From Rotaria sordida (lineage: Eukaryota; Rotifera; Eurotatoria; Philodinida; Philodinidae), in the NCBI GenBank assembly GCA_905250125.1, contig CAJNOL010000163.1:62001-126000 (forward strand): a DNA stretch of 64,000 nt, written 5' to 3'. A program made the position numbers and the translations under genes. This document shows, in pieces, positions 38,001 through 48,694 of this stretch (the first letter of the stretch is position 1; each line of letters opens with the position of its first letter). Below the pieces are notes generated by a model. It worked only from the letters and a program-made list of their open reading frames with translations, did no database searches and had not been told where the DNA came from.

Positions 38001-39287
38001 ACTAAATATTTTATATATATTACTTTTTGTGAAAACGAACATGTGCCATTATTTAATAAGTATTACAACTCTAGTCTATATTCAGTAATAAAAAAATTCA
38101 TTGTGTTTATTCTATTTACAACTAAAGATTTAAAGCTAATAATCGTTGCTTATTTTCACATATGAGAATATTTTATACATGTTCATGACCGATGAAATAA
38201 ATTTGAATACAATTCGAGAATTTAGTTTTTATAAAACAAAACTAATGACCACTTTTTTAATAGAGGTTTCGATAAATTTTAAATTCCTTTTAAAATCCTA
38301 CATCTTTGAATGCACGTTTCAGAATTTTAGAAGAAATATTTGAAAGCGATAGTTTTGAAATAAAACAAACCAAAAGCATCAGAAGAAGTCCTTTTCTGAT
38401 AGACCTATATCATCGTTATTTTCACGATTCAATTTAATCTTTATACAGTTTTGTTCAGAATAAAATTCTACATTCGATAGCATAATAATAAATCTTTCAT
38501 AGAATAAGCCTAGCTTTCAAAAACATTATTTTTCAAAGTGCACTCAAAAATACTGACAATTATTAGTTCCAAGTCTTTTTCTCGTAAACACCGGCATCGA
38601 AAACTTTGAAAAGGTTGTAAAGACATAGAGTAAAAAATTTTCTATTTATTGGTACTGAGTAATTTACTTTTAACATTGGCTTTGATGAGGAAAGGTTTTA
38701 CAAAAATCAAAAAGCATCAGTAGAGAATAGGAAGTCGCAGTTGAATGACTTTGTAGACGTGAATCTTTTGAATTTGGTGCCAACAAGAGAAAAAGTCGAC
38801 TGTGTTGTACAGCTTGAAATTCTCTATGTTTTAACATGTAAAGAAAACTTTTTATGCTTAGGAAGTAAGATAACAGGGTACCAAAATTAGGTGTAATTTA
38901 TTGTGGGACACGCTTTAAATGAGAATAACTGTCTCGTTGCATACCAGTGATACTTCTTTTGGATTATGTTTCATACAAAAACTTTTGAATGATGAGTTCT
39001 TACTTCTTATCAAAAATTATTTAGTTATTTATCTGAAATCATACTCTCCTATGATGAAATTTTTCGGACATTATATGAATAGATATCCATCAAAGATCTG
39101 TTATTCAGCGATTTCTCATCACTTTTAAATAGCTGAAAGACTACTGTATTAAATAAATCGATTTTATGTCTATATTTAAATTATTCAAGTTTTTCTATGT
39201 ATATTTTCGTAAAAAAGAATTATACATGTGTTCTACTATCATGCATAAGAAAATGTTAAAATTTTATTAAATTTAATTCATAATAAA
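38001..39287. other. Intergenic region with a dispersed repeat
   Basis: 3' flank of the antiporter. 38390-38660 matches a segment in intron 5 of the second hydrolase gene (see the repeat entry at 44565). The short frames here lack support. Confidence 0.5.
38390..38660. repeat. Dispersed repeat, copy 1
   Basis: Aligns in direct orientation with 44565-44800. The best-preserved block is AATAAATCTTTCATAGAA (near 38488 and 44652), and aligned neighbours include CAAAGTGCACTCAAAAATAC against GAAAGTGCATTTAAAAAAAA. Divergence is considerable, so both copies are old. No ends or coding capacity recognised. Confidence 0.6.
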
Positions 39288-39509
39288 TCATAAAATAATA
39301 CAGGCACGAGATCTAACTGTTGTCTCTTGTCGATCACGAATCACATGTACAGAAGTATTTATATTTGTAGTAATAGTAGTTCCATCAGAAGGTTTAATTA
39401 TATCCATCATTTGATATTTGAAAAAGATAGCTTGTGCTGCATCACGAAATCGAAAATCTTCATAATTATTAATATATTTATTGTTCTTTTCATGGATACC
39501 ATTACTCAT
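39288..39509 (-). CDS. Small protein ending in a CAAX box, unrecognised
   Basis: A 73-aa minus-strand frame, MSNGIHEKNNKYINNYEDFR to RSRACIIL, with ATG at 39507-39509. The last four residues, C-I-I-L, form a textbook CAAX prenylation signal (Leu at X favours geranylgeranyl). Size and CAAX end recall G-protein gamma subunits, but I cannot align the body with that family. Five bases upstream of the ATG sits TTTTCAAATAG, an acceptor-like site with an in-frame TGA between, so translation probably starts at this ATG. It diverges from SAP18, 292 bp away. It could be a real small gene or chance; no domain is seen. Confidence 0.45.
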   Translation of the reverse strand: MSNGIHEKNNKYINNYEDFRFRDAAQAIFFKYQMMDIIKPSDGTTITTNINTSVHVIRDRQETTVRSRACIIL

Positions 39510-39801
39510 TCATTCTATTTGAAAATATTATATACAAGTAACTATAAATAATGAATCTCCACCATCATACACAACATTGTCATGGTTCTTTTTTTGGTTA
39601 TATATTAAAACATGAAAATACAGTAGCGACATCTTTTGAAATATATATAACTCGTTGATTTAACCAATTAAAATTCAAAAAAAATTTTCTTTTTATAGTC
39701 TTTGTATGTATTGGCTAGTCAGTTAAGTTCAATTAGTTAATCATTTATAGGAACAATTTAGGTGATACTTTGATTGAAATAGAAAAAGAAATATAATAAT
39801 A

Positions 39802-40440
39802 ATGACAGAAACAAAATTAATTGGTGAAGTAAACAAAGTTGATCGATCAGTTGATCGATTAAAAACATGTCCATTATTATTGCGTGTTTTTTGTAGTAAA
39901 AATCGTCATCATTTAGCTAGGTTTGTTTTTGTTTATATTTAGAAAAAATTTTCTTTTTTTTGATATTTTTGTATTTTTCTTAGGGAATATGAACATGAAC
40001 ATACGCCAGAAAATGAACTTCAAATTTATACATGGATGGATGCAACATTAGGAGAATTAACAAAATTAATTAAAGAAGTTAATCCAGATGCACGTCGTCG
40101 TGGTACACAATTTTCATTTTCAATTGTTTCAGCTGATGATGCACATAATCGTTATTATCTTTCGGATATTGGAAAAACTGAAAATAGTCCACGAAGTTCT
40201 GATGATAAAGTACAATTAAGAAGTACACGTTTTCGAATAGGTGATTATCTTGATGTTGCTATTATTCAAAAGAGACAAGAACAACCAACATCAAATTCAC
40301 GACGTGATCGACCTCTTCAACAATCATCTGAAGATAATAATAATAATAAACGACGTAGTGGTCCTATTAATGAAAGAAATGGTGGTGGTGGACCTGTTCG
40401 ATCGGCTCCACGAAATGATCATCGTGATCGTCCTTATTAA
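39802..40440 (+). CDS. SAP18: Histone deacetylase complex subunit SAP18
   Basis: Ubiquitin-fold subunit of the Sin3-HDAC complex and of the exon-junction-associated ASAP complex; nuclear. Two exons, 39802-39920 and 39984-40440, joined in frame across a 63-nt intron (AG|GTTTG donor, TTCTTAG acceptor) give 191 aa. Conserved signatures: VDRLKTCPLLLRVFCSKNRH, ELQIYTWMDATLGELTKLIK, EVNPDARRRGTQFSFSIV and RFRIGDYLDVAI, all matching the human family pattern. The C-terminus is extended beyond the roughly 153-aa vertebrate protein by an Arg/Asn/Gly-rich tail ending NDHRDRPY, where the vertebrate protein ends RMRPY. An AATAAA-like hexamer lies just after the stop. Confidence 0.95.
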
Positions 40441-41256
40441 ATCAAATAAACATAATTCATTATTATACTCCGCCTGCTTCTTTTTTTTTCTTTTCTTGTC
40501 TTGTACATGATAGTTTGTGTTCGTACATATATTTGATGTTTCTGGTTTTTGTTGAATACTCAAAAGACAAACACAAAAGAAAAGAATGATATAATAAAAA
40601 CTTTCTTCTTTACGTTATAAAATTCAAATAAAAGGTATTGAATACATATCTATTCTAGAATAATCAAGTTGGATTAAATAAAAAAAGAACATGTCTTATT
40701 GAATGATTATAATAATGGTTCATTTAACATGAGAATGAAATTCAATATTGTAAGTGTGAAGGCTTAAAATCTTAGCTACTGTTTCCTAGAAAATATTAAA
40801 TGCATAAGTTGGTATGTTTAGAAAAAAAAATGAACTTAATAATAATTAAAGCTGCAAGTAGTTGGTAACAATTTTATTTCACTTTTGTGAGTCTATTTTA
40901 TATTATTTATTTAGTATCACAATTGTTACATTAATGAACATTAGAATCTTTCAAATTTAAACAATAGTTAGAATGGTTCATCATTGAGAAATATCATAAC
41001 AACACAATATTGGTTCTATTAAAAAGAGAAATATTTTAGAAGAAGGTTTTTTTTTAATATTATCGTTACGTTGTTGTCTTTTTTTTCTTTCAATGCAAAT
41101 AATAGATGAGAAGATATTTCATTGTATTTTATCTTTTCACCTTTGTCCTTGTTATTTTCTTTTATTCTGTTCTATGCTTTCCATAAATGTCGGGTACATA
41201 CTACAAATCTAATATATCGCATTCCGTTATAGACAGCAAGTCATAATAATTTACGT
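40441..41256. other. Intergenic region between SAP18 and the first hydrolase
   Basis: 3' flank of SAP18 and 5' flank of the hydrolase, AT-rich. Nothing else seen. Confidence 0.5.
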
Positions 41257-42797
41257 ATGATATCATTTCGAACATTTCTTTTACTTATTACTGTAATTTT
41301 GGCTGTGATCATTGCTCGATATTATGTACCTGTTCGTATACCTGGTCCAATGGTACATCCATTGAAATATAGAATTATTTCTGCTGGTTTCGGACTTGTG
41401 CTTGATATTGTAAGTTATACAAAAAGAATAATATTTTTTGCAAAAATAAAAAAAAACGCTTTTTTTTTTTTGAAAGAGTCGTTTTCTTGATTCCATTACT
41501 GGCATTCCTTATTATACAATACTTAATACAATTGTTGATTCCTTTGATCCTATTAAAATACGTCCATTCGATCATGGTCAAGTAGTGGTAAATAATGAAA
41601 AGAAATTGTTTGTTGTTTTTTTTTGTTCTGATTATTCTTATTCTTGAATATTTAGTATCATGATCAATTTATTGAAAATGTTCTTGTTCGAATATATACG
41701 CCAAAAAATATATCTAGTACATCATTATTACCTGTTATTATATTTTTTCATGGCGGTGGATTCTTTTTTGGAAGTATTTGTAAGTTATTTATTATCTTTC
41801 AAAGAATATAAATAAATTTATTTATTTATTTACATAGATTCACATGATACTATGAATTATCATATGTCAATGTATACAGGTGCAAAAGTTATAGCTGTAA
41901 AGTAAGTTGAATACTTTTTTCAAGAAGAATATTAATTGTGTATATATTTAGTTATCAATTAACACCAAATGTTCATTATCCAATACCGATTAATGATAGT
42001 GTTAAAGTAGCACGATATGTTATTGATAATTATCAAAAATTTGATATTGATCCTACGCATGTTTTTCTATGTGGTGATTCCGCTGGTATATACACATATA
42101 TATCATATAATTCTATATTAATACAAAATATAAATCTTCATAAATTTTAGGTGGTGGTATGGCTGTAGTTGTCGAAAGACATTTACGTCGTGAACAAAAG
42201 TCAATTGTTCGTGGTGTTCTTCTTCTTTATCCTTTACTTCAACTTGTTAATTTTCGTTTATTATCATATCGTATTTATTTACCATACCGTATTTTATCAT
42301 TACTTCGTGAAGATATTCTTGTAGAAGTTGCAAATTTTTATATCAACACAACATTTTCTCATGATGAACTTTTTAATAATCGACATTTGTCATTAGATGA
42401 TTATAAAAATTTTTATTCAAAAATTAATTTAAAAATTTTAAATCAAGAATACAACGACGACATTAATATATATCAATCATTATCGAAATCATCTCATCCT
42501 GATACATCGAAATTATTTAATGAGAATGTTTCACCTTTATTAGCTGATGATGATATTTTACGTAATAGTCCAGCAACATTTATTGTTGCTTGTACATATG
42601 ATGTACTTTTATCTGATGCTCAATTATATTTTAATCGTTTACAACAATTAAATGTTACAAATGTTGTTTATAGAGAATATTCTATATTTCATGGTGTTAT
42701 GACATTTGTTGATTTTCCGGTTGCTTTCAATGAAGCTTTTGATATTATTAATGACAGTGCTCAATTTGTAGTTAATAGAACTACTTTAGTAAAGTAA
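41257..42797 (+). CDS. Arylacetamide deacetylase-like alpha/beta hydrolase, copy 1
   Basis: Serine hydrolase of the hormone-sensitive-lipase/AADAC family, expected to hydrolyse small esters, amides or lipids at the ER membrane. Six exons: 41257-41409, 41477-41587, 41656-41779, 41838-41901, 41952-42085, 42151-42797; 1,233 nt, 410 aa, matching AADAC length (about 400). An N-terminal membrane anchor (FRTFLLLITVILAVIIARYY) precedes the oxyanion motif HGGG (120-123) and the nucleophile elbow GDSAG with Ser194. Acid Asp346 lies in ACTYDVLLSDA and His376 in SIFHGVM, spaced as in vertebrate AADAC. All catalytic residues are present. The next gene is a paralogue with identical intron positions, so the pair arose by tandem duplication. 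Confidence 0.92.
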
Positions 42798-43412
42798 ATT
42801 TTATTGATATAGAATGAGTAAAAAAGAAAATAAAATGAATGGAAAATATTATTTTATTGTCAGATGAATGTTTTATTAATTAATGAAAAATAAGAAAAGA
42901 AATTCCTGTATAAATGTGAATTATGTTTGTGTTTATTTTTGTTTGTTATTTTCATGAAGCGTTCATTCGTAAAAATAAACAACTCGCATTGTAAAAAATT
43001 TACTTTTTGTTATTAATTTATAATAATTAATATATTATATTTATAACAAAGTCATATAAGTCTAGAAATAGAAACATGTGTATTGTTTTTTATTACGTGA
43101 ACATTTCTGAGATATATTTAATGGAAAATTATTGAAAGTTGCATTGTATTTATAAGGTACCTTTTGATTTATACTTTGTCATTTACACTTTTATGAAAAT
43201 GATTTTCTGTTTTTGTTCTGATGCTTTTGATGTAGATATCCTTACTTATATATTCGAAAAATAAACTACTTCATGTGTTTACTATTGAAAAAAAAAACAG
43301 AAAGACAATAGAACGAGTCAAAGTAGCCATGTTTACCTGTTTATTAAAAGAAAAATGTAATCGATATACTACTGATTGTTGTTACTTAAATATTGTATAT
43401 TCTAGATAAAAC
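42798..43412. other. Intergenic spacer between the two hydrolase paralogues
   Basis: 615 bp of AT-rich DNA. It carries the 3' flank of copy 1 and the promoter side of copy 2. No other feature seen. Confidence 0.5.
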
Positions 43413-45613
43413 ATGGCTCGTACTACTCAACGTATAGCTATCATAGGTGCTATAGTAGCAAGTTTTATTGGATATCTGTATCAAGCACCTCATAGTGAAG
43501 GTATCGCACAAATGAATCGTGTACGAATACTTGGTATTCCAATAAAGATAGCTTGTTTAATTGTATGCAACATTTTATTCATTTATTTATTTTTTTGTTA
43601 TAATATTGTTCAACTTTGAAGGGTAAAGTAGCCGAATTATTTGGCATATCTAGTGAAGCTGTAGTTATACAAAAATTTTGTAAAATAGTACGACAATTGA
43701 AAGATAAACAAGAAGATGCTGGTCTTCAAGTAAAAATAATTTATTTCACTTTCAATGATATCTTTTATTTGTGAATTTTAGATTGAAGATACATTGATTG
43801 AAAATGTACCAGTTAGAATCGTTCGACCATTGAATAATAATGACAACTTACCAGCTATTGTTTTTTTTCATGGTGGTGCTTTTTATATGGGTTCTGTTGG
43901 TAAGTTTGATTCTTATGTATGAACAAATTTTTCATGTCTATCAATAAAATTTTAGATACACACAATGGAATTACGAGTGCTCTAGCACGATTAGCCAATG
44001 TAGTTGTTATCTCTGTCAAGTAAGCATGGTTTTTAAATGATAAATATTTATCAGTTAATCCATGATATTTTATTTAGTTACCGTCTTTCGCCTCAACATC
44101 CCTTTCCGGCTGGCCTCGATGATTGTTATACTGTTGCAAAATATGTTCTTAAACATGGTGATTCGAAAAAATTACGCATCGATCGAAATCGTGTCGCTTT
44201 AGCTGGTGACTCTGCTGGTATGTTTTATTTTTCATGGTTCAATGATTTTTTAGCACCTGGTTGAGAAAAAATACAAAGTAATGAAAAAAAGATATTAACG
44301 GATGGCCCATCAACAATGGAAAAATTTTATTTCCTTTTAGTCAAAATACATTTGAAAGAGTTCATTCGATAGAGAATTTTTCGTTCTAAAAATCTCTCGA
44401 CTTGATTTTTTTAAATGAGTTTTTCTTATGAATAGAAAATACGAAAGATCGACAATTACTGAACAGGACAAAAATGATTTACAAGATTTCTTTTTTAGTA
44501 ACCAGCTCCTTCACGATTTGACATATGCTACAAGATACTTCATAAATTCTTCATTGCAAATAATCTTTTTCTGACAAATCCATACAATTGTTTGTTTTTT
44601 AATTAAACATACTCTATTTAAGATTTCATTCTATGCTCGACAATAAGATAATAAATCTTTCATAGAACACTTTTGACTTTTGAAAATACGAATTTCGAAA
44701 GTGCATTTAAAAAAAATACTGTCAGATGTCAGTTCCACGTTTGTTTTTTGCTTCTAAACAATACAATCCGAAGCCTTACGAAGATCTTAAAAGCATAGAA
44801 CGAAAAATTCGCCATCAAACGCTCTTAGAATAGACTCTTTGAACAGTGTTTTGAGTTTTCAATAAAAAGAAAATCAAATTATTCTATTCTTTGTTCAAAA
44901 ATCGTTTGAAAGAGTGCCGATGAATGAAACATTTTTTATTTACTGCAGAAATAAAACTTTTTTTCACATATATTTCAGGTGGTAATATGGCTACTGTAAA
45001 TACCATGCGGTTTATTACTCATCCTGTCGGTCAATACTCACCTCGTCTTCAAATTCTTATCTATCCGCTTTTGCAACTATTCGATTTAATGCTTCCATCT
45101 TATGTGCACCAACATTACGAATTTTTTTCATATAGTGTCGATTATACTATGTCAGTGTATTTAAATGAAAAAATTGATGCATCAATATATGCCAATAATC
45201 ATACAAGTCTTAAGCAAAAACGACATTATCGTAAATATGTTGATTGGTCTTTAATACCATCAAAATATCGAACACTTTATAAAAATCCTATTACAGATGA
45301 TAAGGAAGGTGATCCAAGTCTTATTAAAAAAGCTAAGAAACTTCTTAGTCCAGAAATTTCTCCATTACTTGTTGAAGATGAACTATTAGCTAAATTACCA
45401 CCGATATATATATTAAGTGTTGGTCATGATCGTTTACGTGATGAAGCATTCATCTATGAAGGTCGTCTTAAACATGTTGGTGTTCCAGTTGTTCATAATC
45501 ATTATGAACATGCATTTCATGGTTCACTGAGCTTGTTATATGGACCATCAGGATTAGATATTGCACATGTAATGATCGGTGATATCGCTAAATATGTTAA
45601 AAAGAACTTATAA
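43413..45613 (+). CDS. Arylacetamide deacetylase-like alpha/beta hydrolase, copy 2
   Basis: Paralogue of the preceding gene in the same orientation. Six exons: 43413-43562, 43622-43729, 43782-43899, 43956-44019, 44078-44217, 44979-45613; 1,215 nt, 404 aa, with the same intron phases as copy 1. An N-terminal anchor (IAIIGAIVASFIGYLY) precedes HGGA (116-119, in place of HGGG) and GDSAGGN with Ser192. Asp344 is in SVGHDRLRDEA and His374 in HAFHGS. The catalytic triad is complete and the sequence is closer to the AADAC consensus (YRLSPQHPFPAGLDD) than copy 1. Intron 5 is 761 bp against 65 bp in copy 1 and contains a dispersed repeat. Divergence between the copies indicates an old duplication. Confidence 0.92.
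44565..44800. repeat. Dispersed repeat, copy 2, inside intron 5 of the hydrolase
   Basis: Diverged direct match to 38390-38660 (AATAAATCTTTCATAGAA block and flanks). It lies wholly inside intron 5, and its insertion probably explains why this intron is more than ten times longer than in the paralogue. Confidence 0.6.
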
Positions 45614-47481
45614 TTTATAAGCATTGTTTCTAATGTTTTTCTTTTATAGAGACATTTTTATTTTGCATGTCATTGCATAATCATAATCACCCCCGAGTTT
45701 CTTTCTCTATATCAATTTCAGACAACTATTATGTTACTCTAATAAAGTATTTGATCAATTGAAAATAATTATATATCTCATGTTAGTATACTGATTTGGA
45801 TGAAAACAATGTTGACTTGTTTTAGTTTTATTTAACGAATCAAAGTACATCTATAAAACTGAGTCAAAGAAAAAAATTAATAACTACAAAAAAAAAGATG
45901 AAAAATTAGTATTACAAATTGATTATCATTTTTCGGTCGTTTGTTGATATTATATAGTTTCGATCCTTGCAATAATACTTTTCACTTTCTGCTCAAACCT
46001 AAAATCATCATCAAATATGAACATTGTCGACAGAATATTTCCGAAGTTGATTTGTAATTGAGCAGTAAATTTCTGAACATGCAATAATCATATCACGACG
46101 TTTTCTGATAGCTTCATTCAATTCGTTGGTAATGTTTTTCCATGAAATAGTTTTATTTTATTTTATCATACTTTTTAAAAAGAGGCTTTTAAATATTCTG
46201 CATTTTCAATGACTACCTATGTAAGGAAGTAATCAGGACATTTCAAAGCGAATTGCACATTAATGATCAATAGCTATTTCTCAAATAATCTCATTCATCA
46301 AGTGAAACCCTTCGAGACCAAGGAAATTATGAAATGAGCTCGTTCCGATTATTTATTTATTTTATTGTGTGATATAACTTTGTCATTGAGAATTTTTTTC
46401 TTGTGATATACGATATTCATTAGCGAATTTGGCAATTAAATCATCATCTAAATAACCTGCTAATCCCTTATGATTACAGTAAGAAATGATTTTCATTATA
46501 CTAATATTTGCTTTATGTTTTTTTTTTTATAAAAACATATTCTTGAATATTATCGATGTATCTAGATTATGAGAGAAAAAAATTTCTTCTTATTAGTGAT
46601 GTTGAATAAATCTTCCAGAAATTTCATTTTGTGATATTTGATATTAGAGAAACACTTTTAAATTGTGGCTAGGACTTGTATAATTGCTGAATTCATTGCT
46701 TCACGAAAAATTTTTCGATAGTATAAATTTTGCTGTCAATGTGAAATAATCAGTGGAAATATAAAACAATTCTGTTGCCTACAATAAAATGTTTTGAATA
46801 GACGATGTTGAAACATTGACTGTTTCCAATAATCATAGATTTCTCAATTATATCTTTTTCTTATTTCTCTTCTTTTTCATACTTAACTAAACGAAAAATA
46901 TCAATAAGAGTATTGAAGAATGTTTCATACTGCTATCAGTTGTATCATTGGTCTTATATTTGAACTAAATATAGAATATTCAATGCTTTTTTATTGATAA
47001 ATTTATGAAGAAATACACTGTGATACATTCAGTTAATATTTTCAACATATGTCATAGTATTTAGTCAGTTTAAAATTCATATCATCACTTAGAGATCCAT
47101 CGAAGTGTTAAGAAATAATTTTATCAATTTTTCTTTCATCGAAGATCAAAAATTGATCGGCTATATCAATAGATGTCCGTTTCATTCAATGGCTTAAAAT
47201 TTTCTTCTGTACTTTTTCAATGATTCGTTTGTTGTTTTTTAAAGGAAAAAACACGATCTTACTAATTATGAAACTTGTCTTTTCTCAATTAAATTAAATC
47301 AAGGCTGAACTCAAGTCATTGAATGAGTCATCGGCACGCACTTTTTGTACGTCCTATGACACATAATACACTAAAAATTTTATTAGTTAAATTTCATACC
47401 CTATTATTACGCAGATCAATATTGTAGTTATCTAGTTCGAAGCAAATCCCTCATTTATTCAGTCTAATTTTTATTGTGAGA
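45614..47481 (-). pseudogene. Intergenic region with coding-like minus-strand relics
   Basis: No intact gene. On the minus strand several stretches translate into plausible non-repetitive peptides broken by stops. 47000-47220 reads RIIEKVQKKILSH-stop-MKRTSIDIADQFLIFDERK then further stops. 46400-46480 includes HKGLAGYLDDDLIAKFANEY. 46020-46150 includes ISWKNITNELNEAIRKRRDM. They could be remains of one degraded gene. I do not recognise the family, and AT-rich DNA can mimic this, so confidence is low. Confidence 0.3.
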
Positions 47482-48234
47482 ATGGTCGATCAATCAGATA
47501 TCGTCGAATTGCCAGCTATACCATCTGATGCGCCTGAATGGGTACGTGCTTTACCATCGAATGGTCGTTTTGTTGATCGTACTAAATTGTATGATATAAC
47601 GGGTCATATTTTATTTGATTCATTACTTAATTCAAATGGTATTCGACATTTCTTCTTTTTTATGGCTAATGAACAACAAGCACAACGAGCACAAAAAGCA
47701 TTTAATGGTGATTTAACTAATCCATCTTCGTCTAGTCATGATGATTCGACAATTAATGATAAATTCGAAGTTCGAGTTGCATTTCATCTTGGCGAAGGTA
47801 TTTGCGGACATAAAGGCATTGTGTAAGTTTTTAAAACAAAGAAATTTATATAATTTATTGAGTTTTTTTTAAAATTTTTGAATAGACATGGAGGACTTAC
47901 AGCTACAATGCTTGATGAAGTTAGTGGTGCTGCTGCGTAAGTTGATTTGTATTAATTGAAAGAAGAAATTTTATTTGATTTTTTTTTAAATAGATTTTCC
48001 TGTGTTGGGCCTTGTTTTACAGCTAATCTTAATATAGATTATCTTAAACCATTGATGACACCAGCATGGGTTCTAGTTCGTGCTCATGTTGAACGTCATG
48101 AAGGACGAAAAGTATTTATACATGGTACTGTCGAAAATGGAGAAGGTATTGTTTATGCTAAAGCTGTTGGTTTATTTATTAAGCCTAAACTAAGTGTAAA
48201 AGAACATGTTCAACAACATCAAGAGAAAGAATAA
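47482..48234 (+). CDS. THEM4-like hotdog-fold acyl-CoA thioesterase
   Basis: Hotdog-fold thioesterase of the PaaI/THEM4 type, expected to hydrolyse acyl-CoA esters. Three exons, 47482-47822, 47886-47936 and 47994-48234, joined in frame: 633 nt, 210 aa. I chose ATG 47482 (MVDQSDIVELP) over an in-frame GTG two codons upstream. The core spans about residues 85-200: HGGLTATMLDEVSGAAA (the hotdog helix with HGG and the acidic residue) and FTANLNIDYLKPL, the strand THEM4 has as TANLNINYKRPI. HEGRKVFIHGTVENGEG and VYAKAVGLFIKP follow. No clear mitochondrial presequence, unlike human THEM4, so the compartment is uncertain. A short Gln/Glu-rich tail (EHVQQHQEKE) follows the domain. Confidence 0.87.
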
Positions 48235-48694
48235 ATATTTATATTTTTCACCGGTGTTTATGTATTGTATATTCAGATAGATTTTTACTTGAAATTGATT
48301 GTTTTGTTATTTTAAGAGGATAATATCGTTTTCAGTATATGGAATTCGATTAATTAAAGATGTTCTATTGAACAATTTTTTTTTCTATTATATTCAACAA
48401 TGACAATCTGTATGTGGATACTGTCTTTTTGTTATAGTTGTGTTTTTCTGTTAATATTCCATTTTATAACGTTATATCAAAACAAATAAAAATAAAAATA
48501 AAAAAAAAACAAAAACAAAATAAATTATAAAATGATTCAAATATATTATTACTTTATTTCAGTTGTATCTTCAGAAGAATATAGGAAATTAAAATTATGT
48601 GCAATATATATTTCTACATCGTAATTGGACAATAAAAAAAAAATGCCTGAATTTTTATTTTTCAATTAATAAATAAATATACCTATATTCATCA
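48235..48694. other. Intergenic spacer
   Basis: 460 bp between the thioesterase and MPPE1, AT-rich with A-runs (48480-48530) suitable for polyadenylation. Nothing else seen. Confidence 0.5.
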
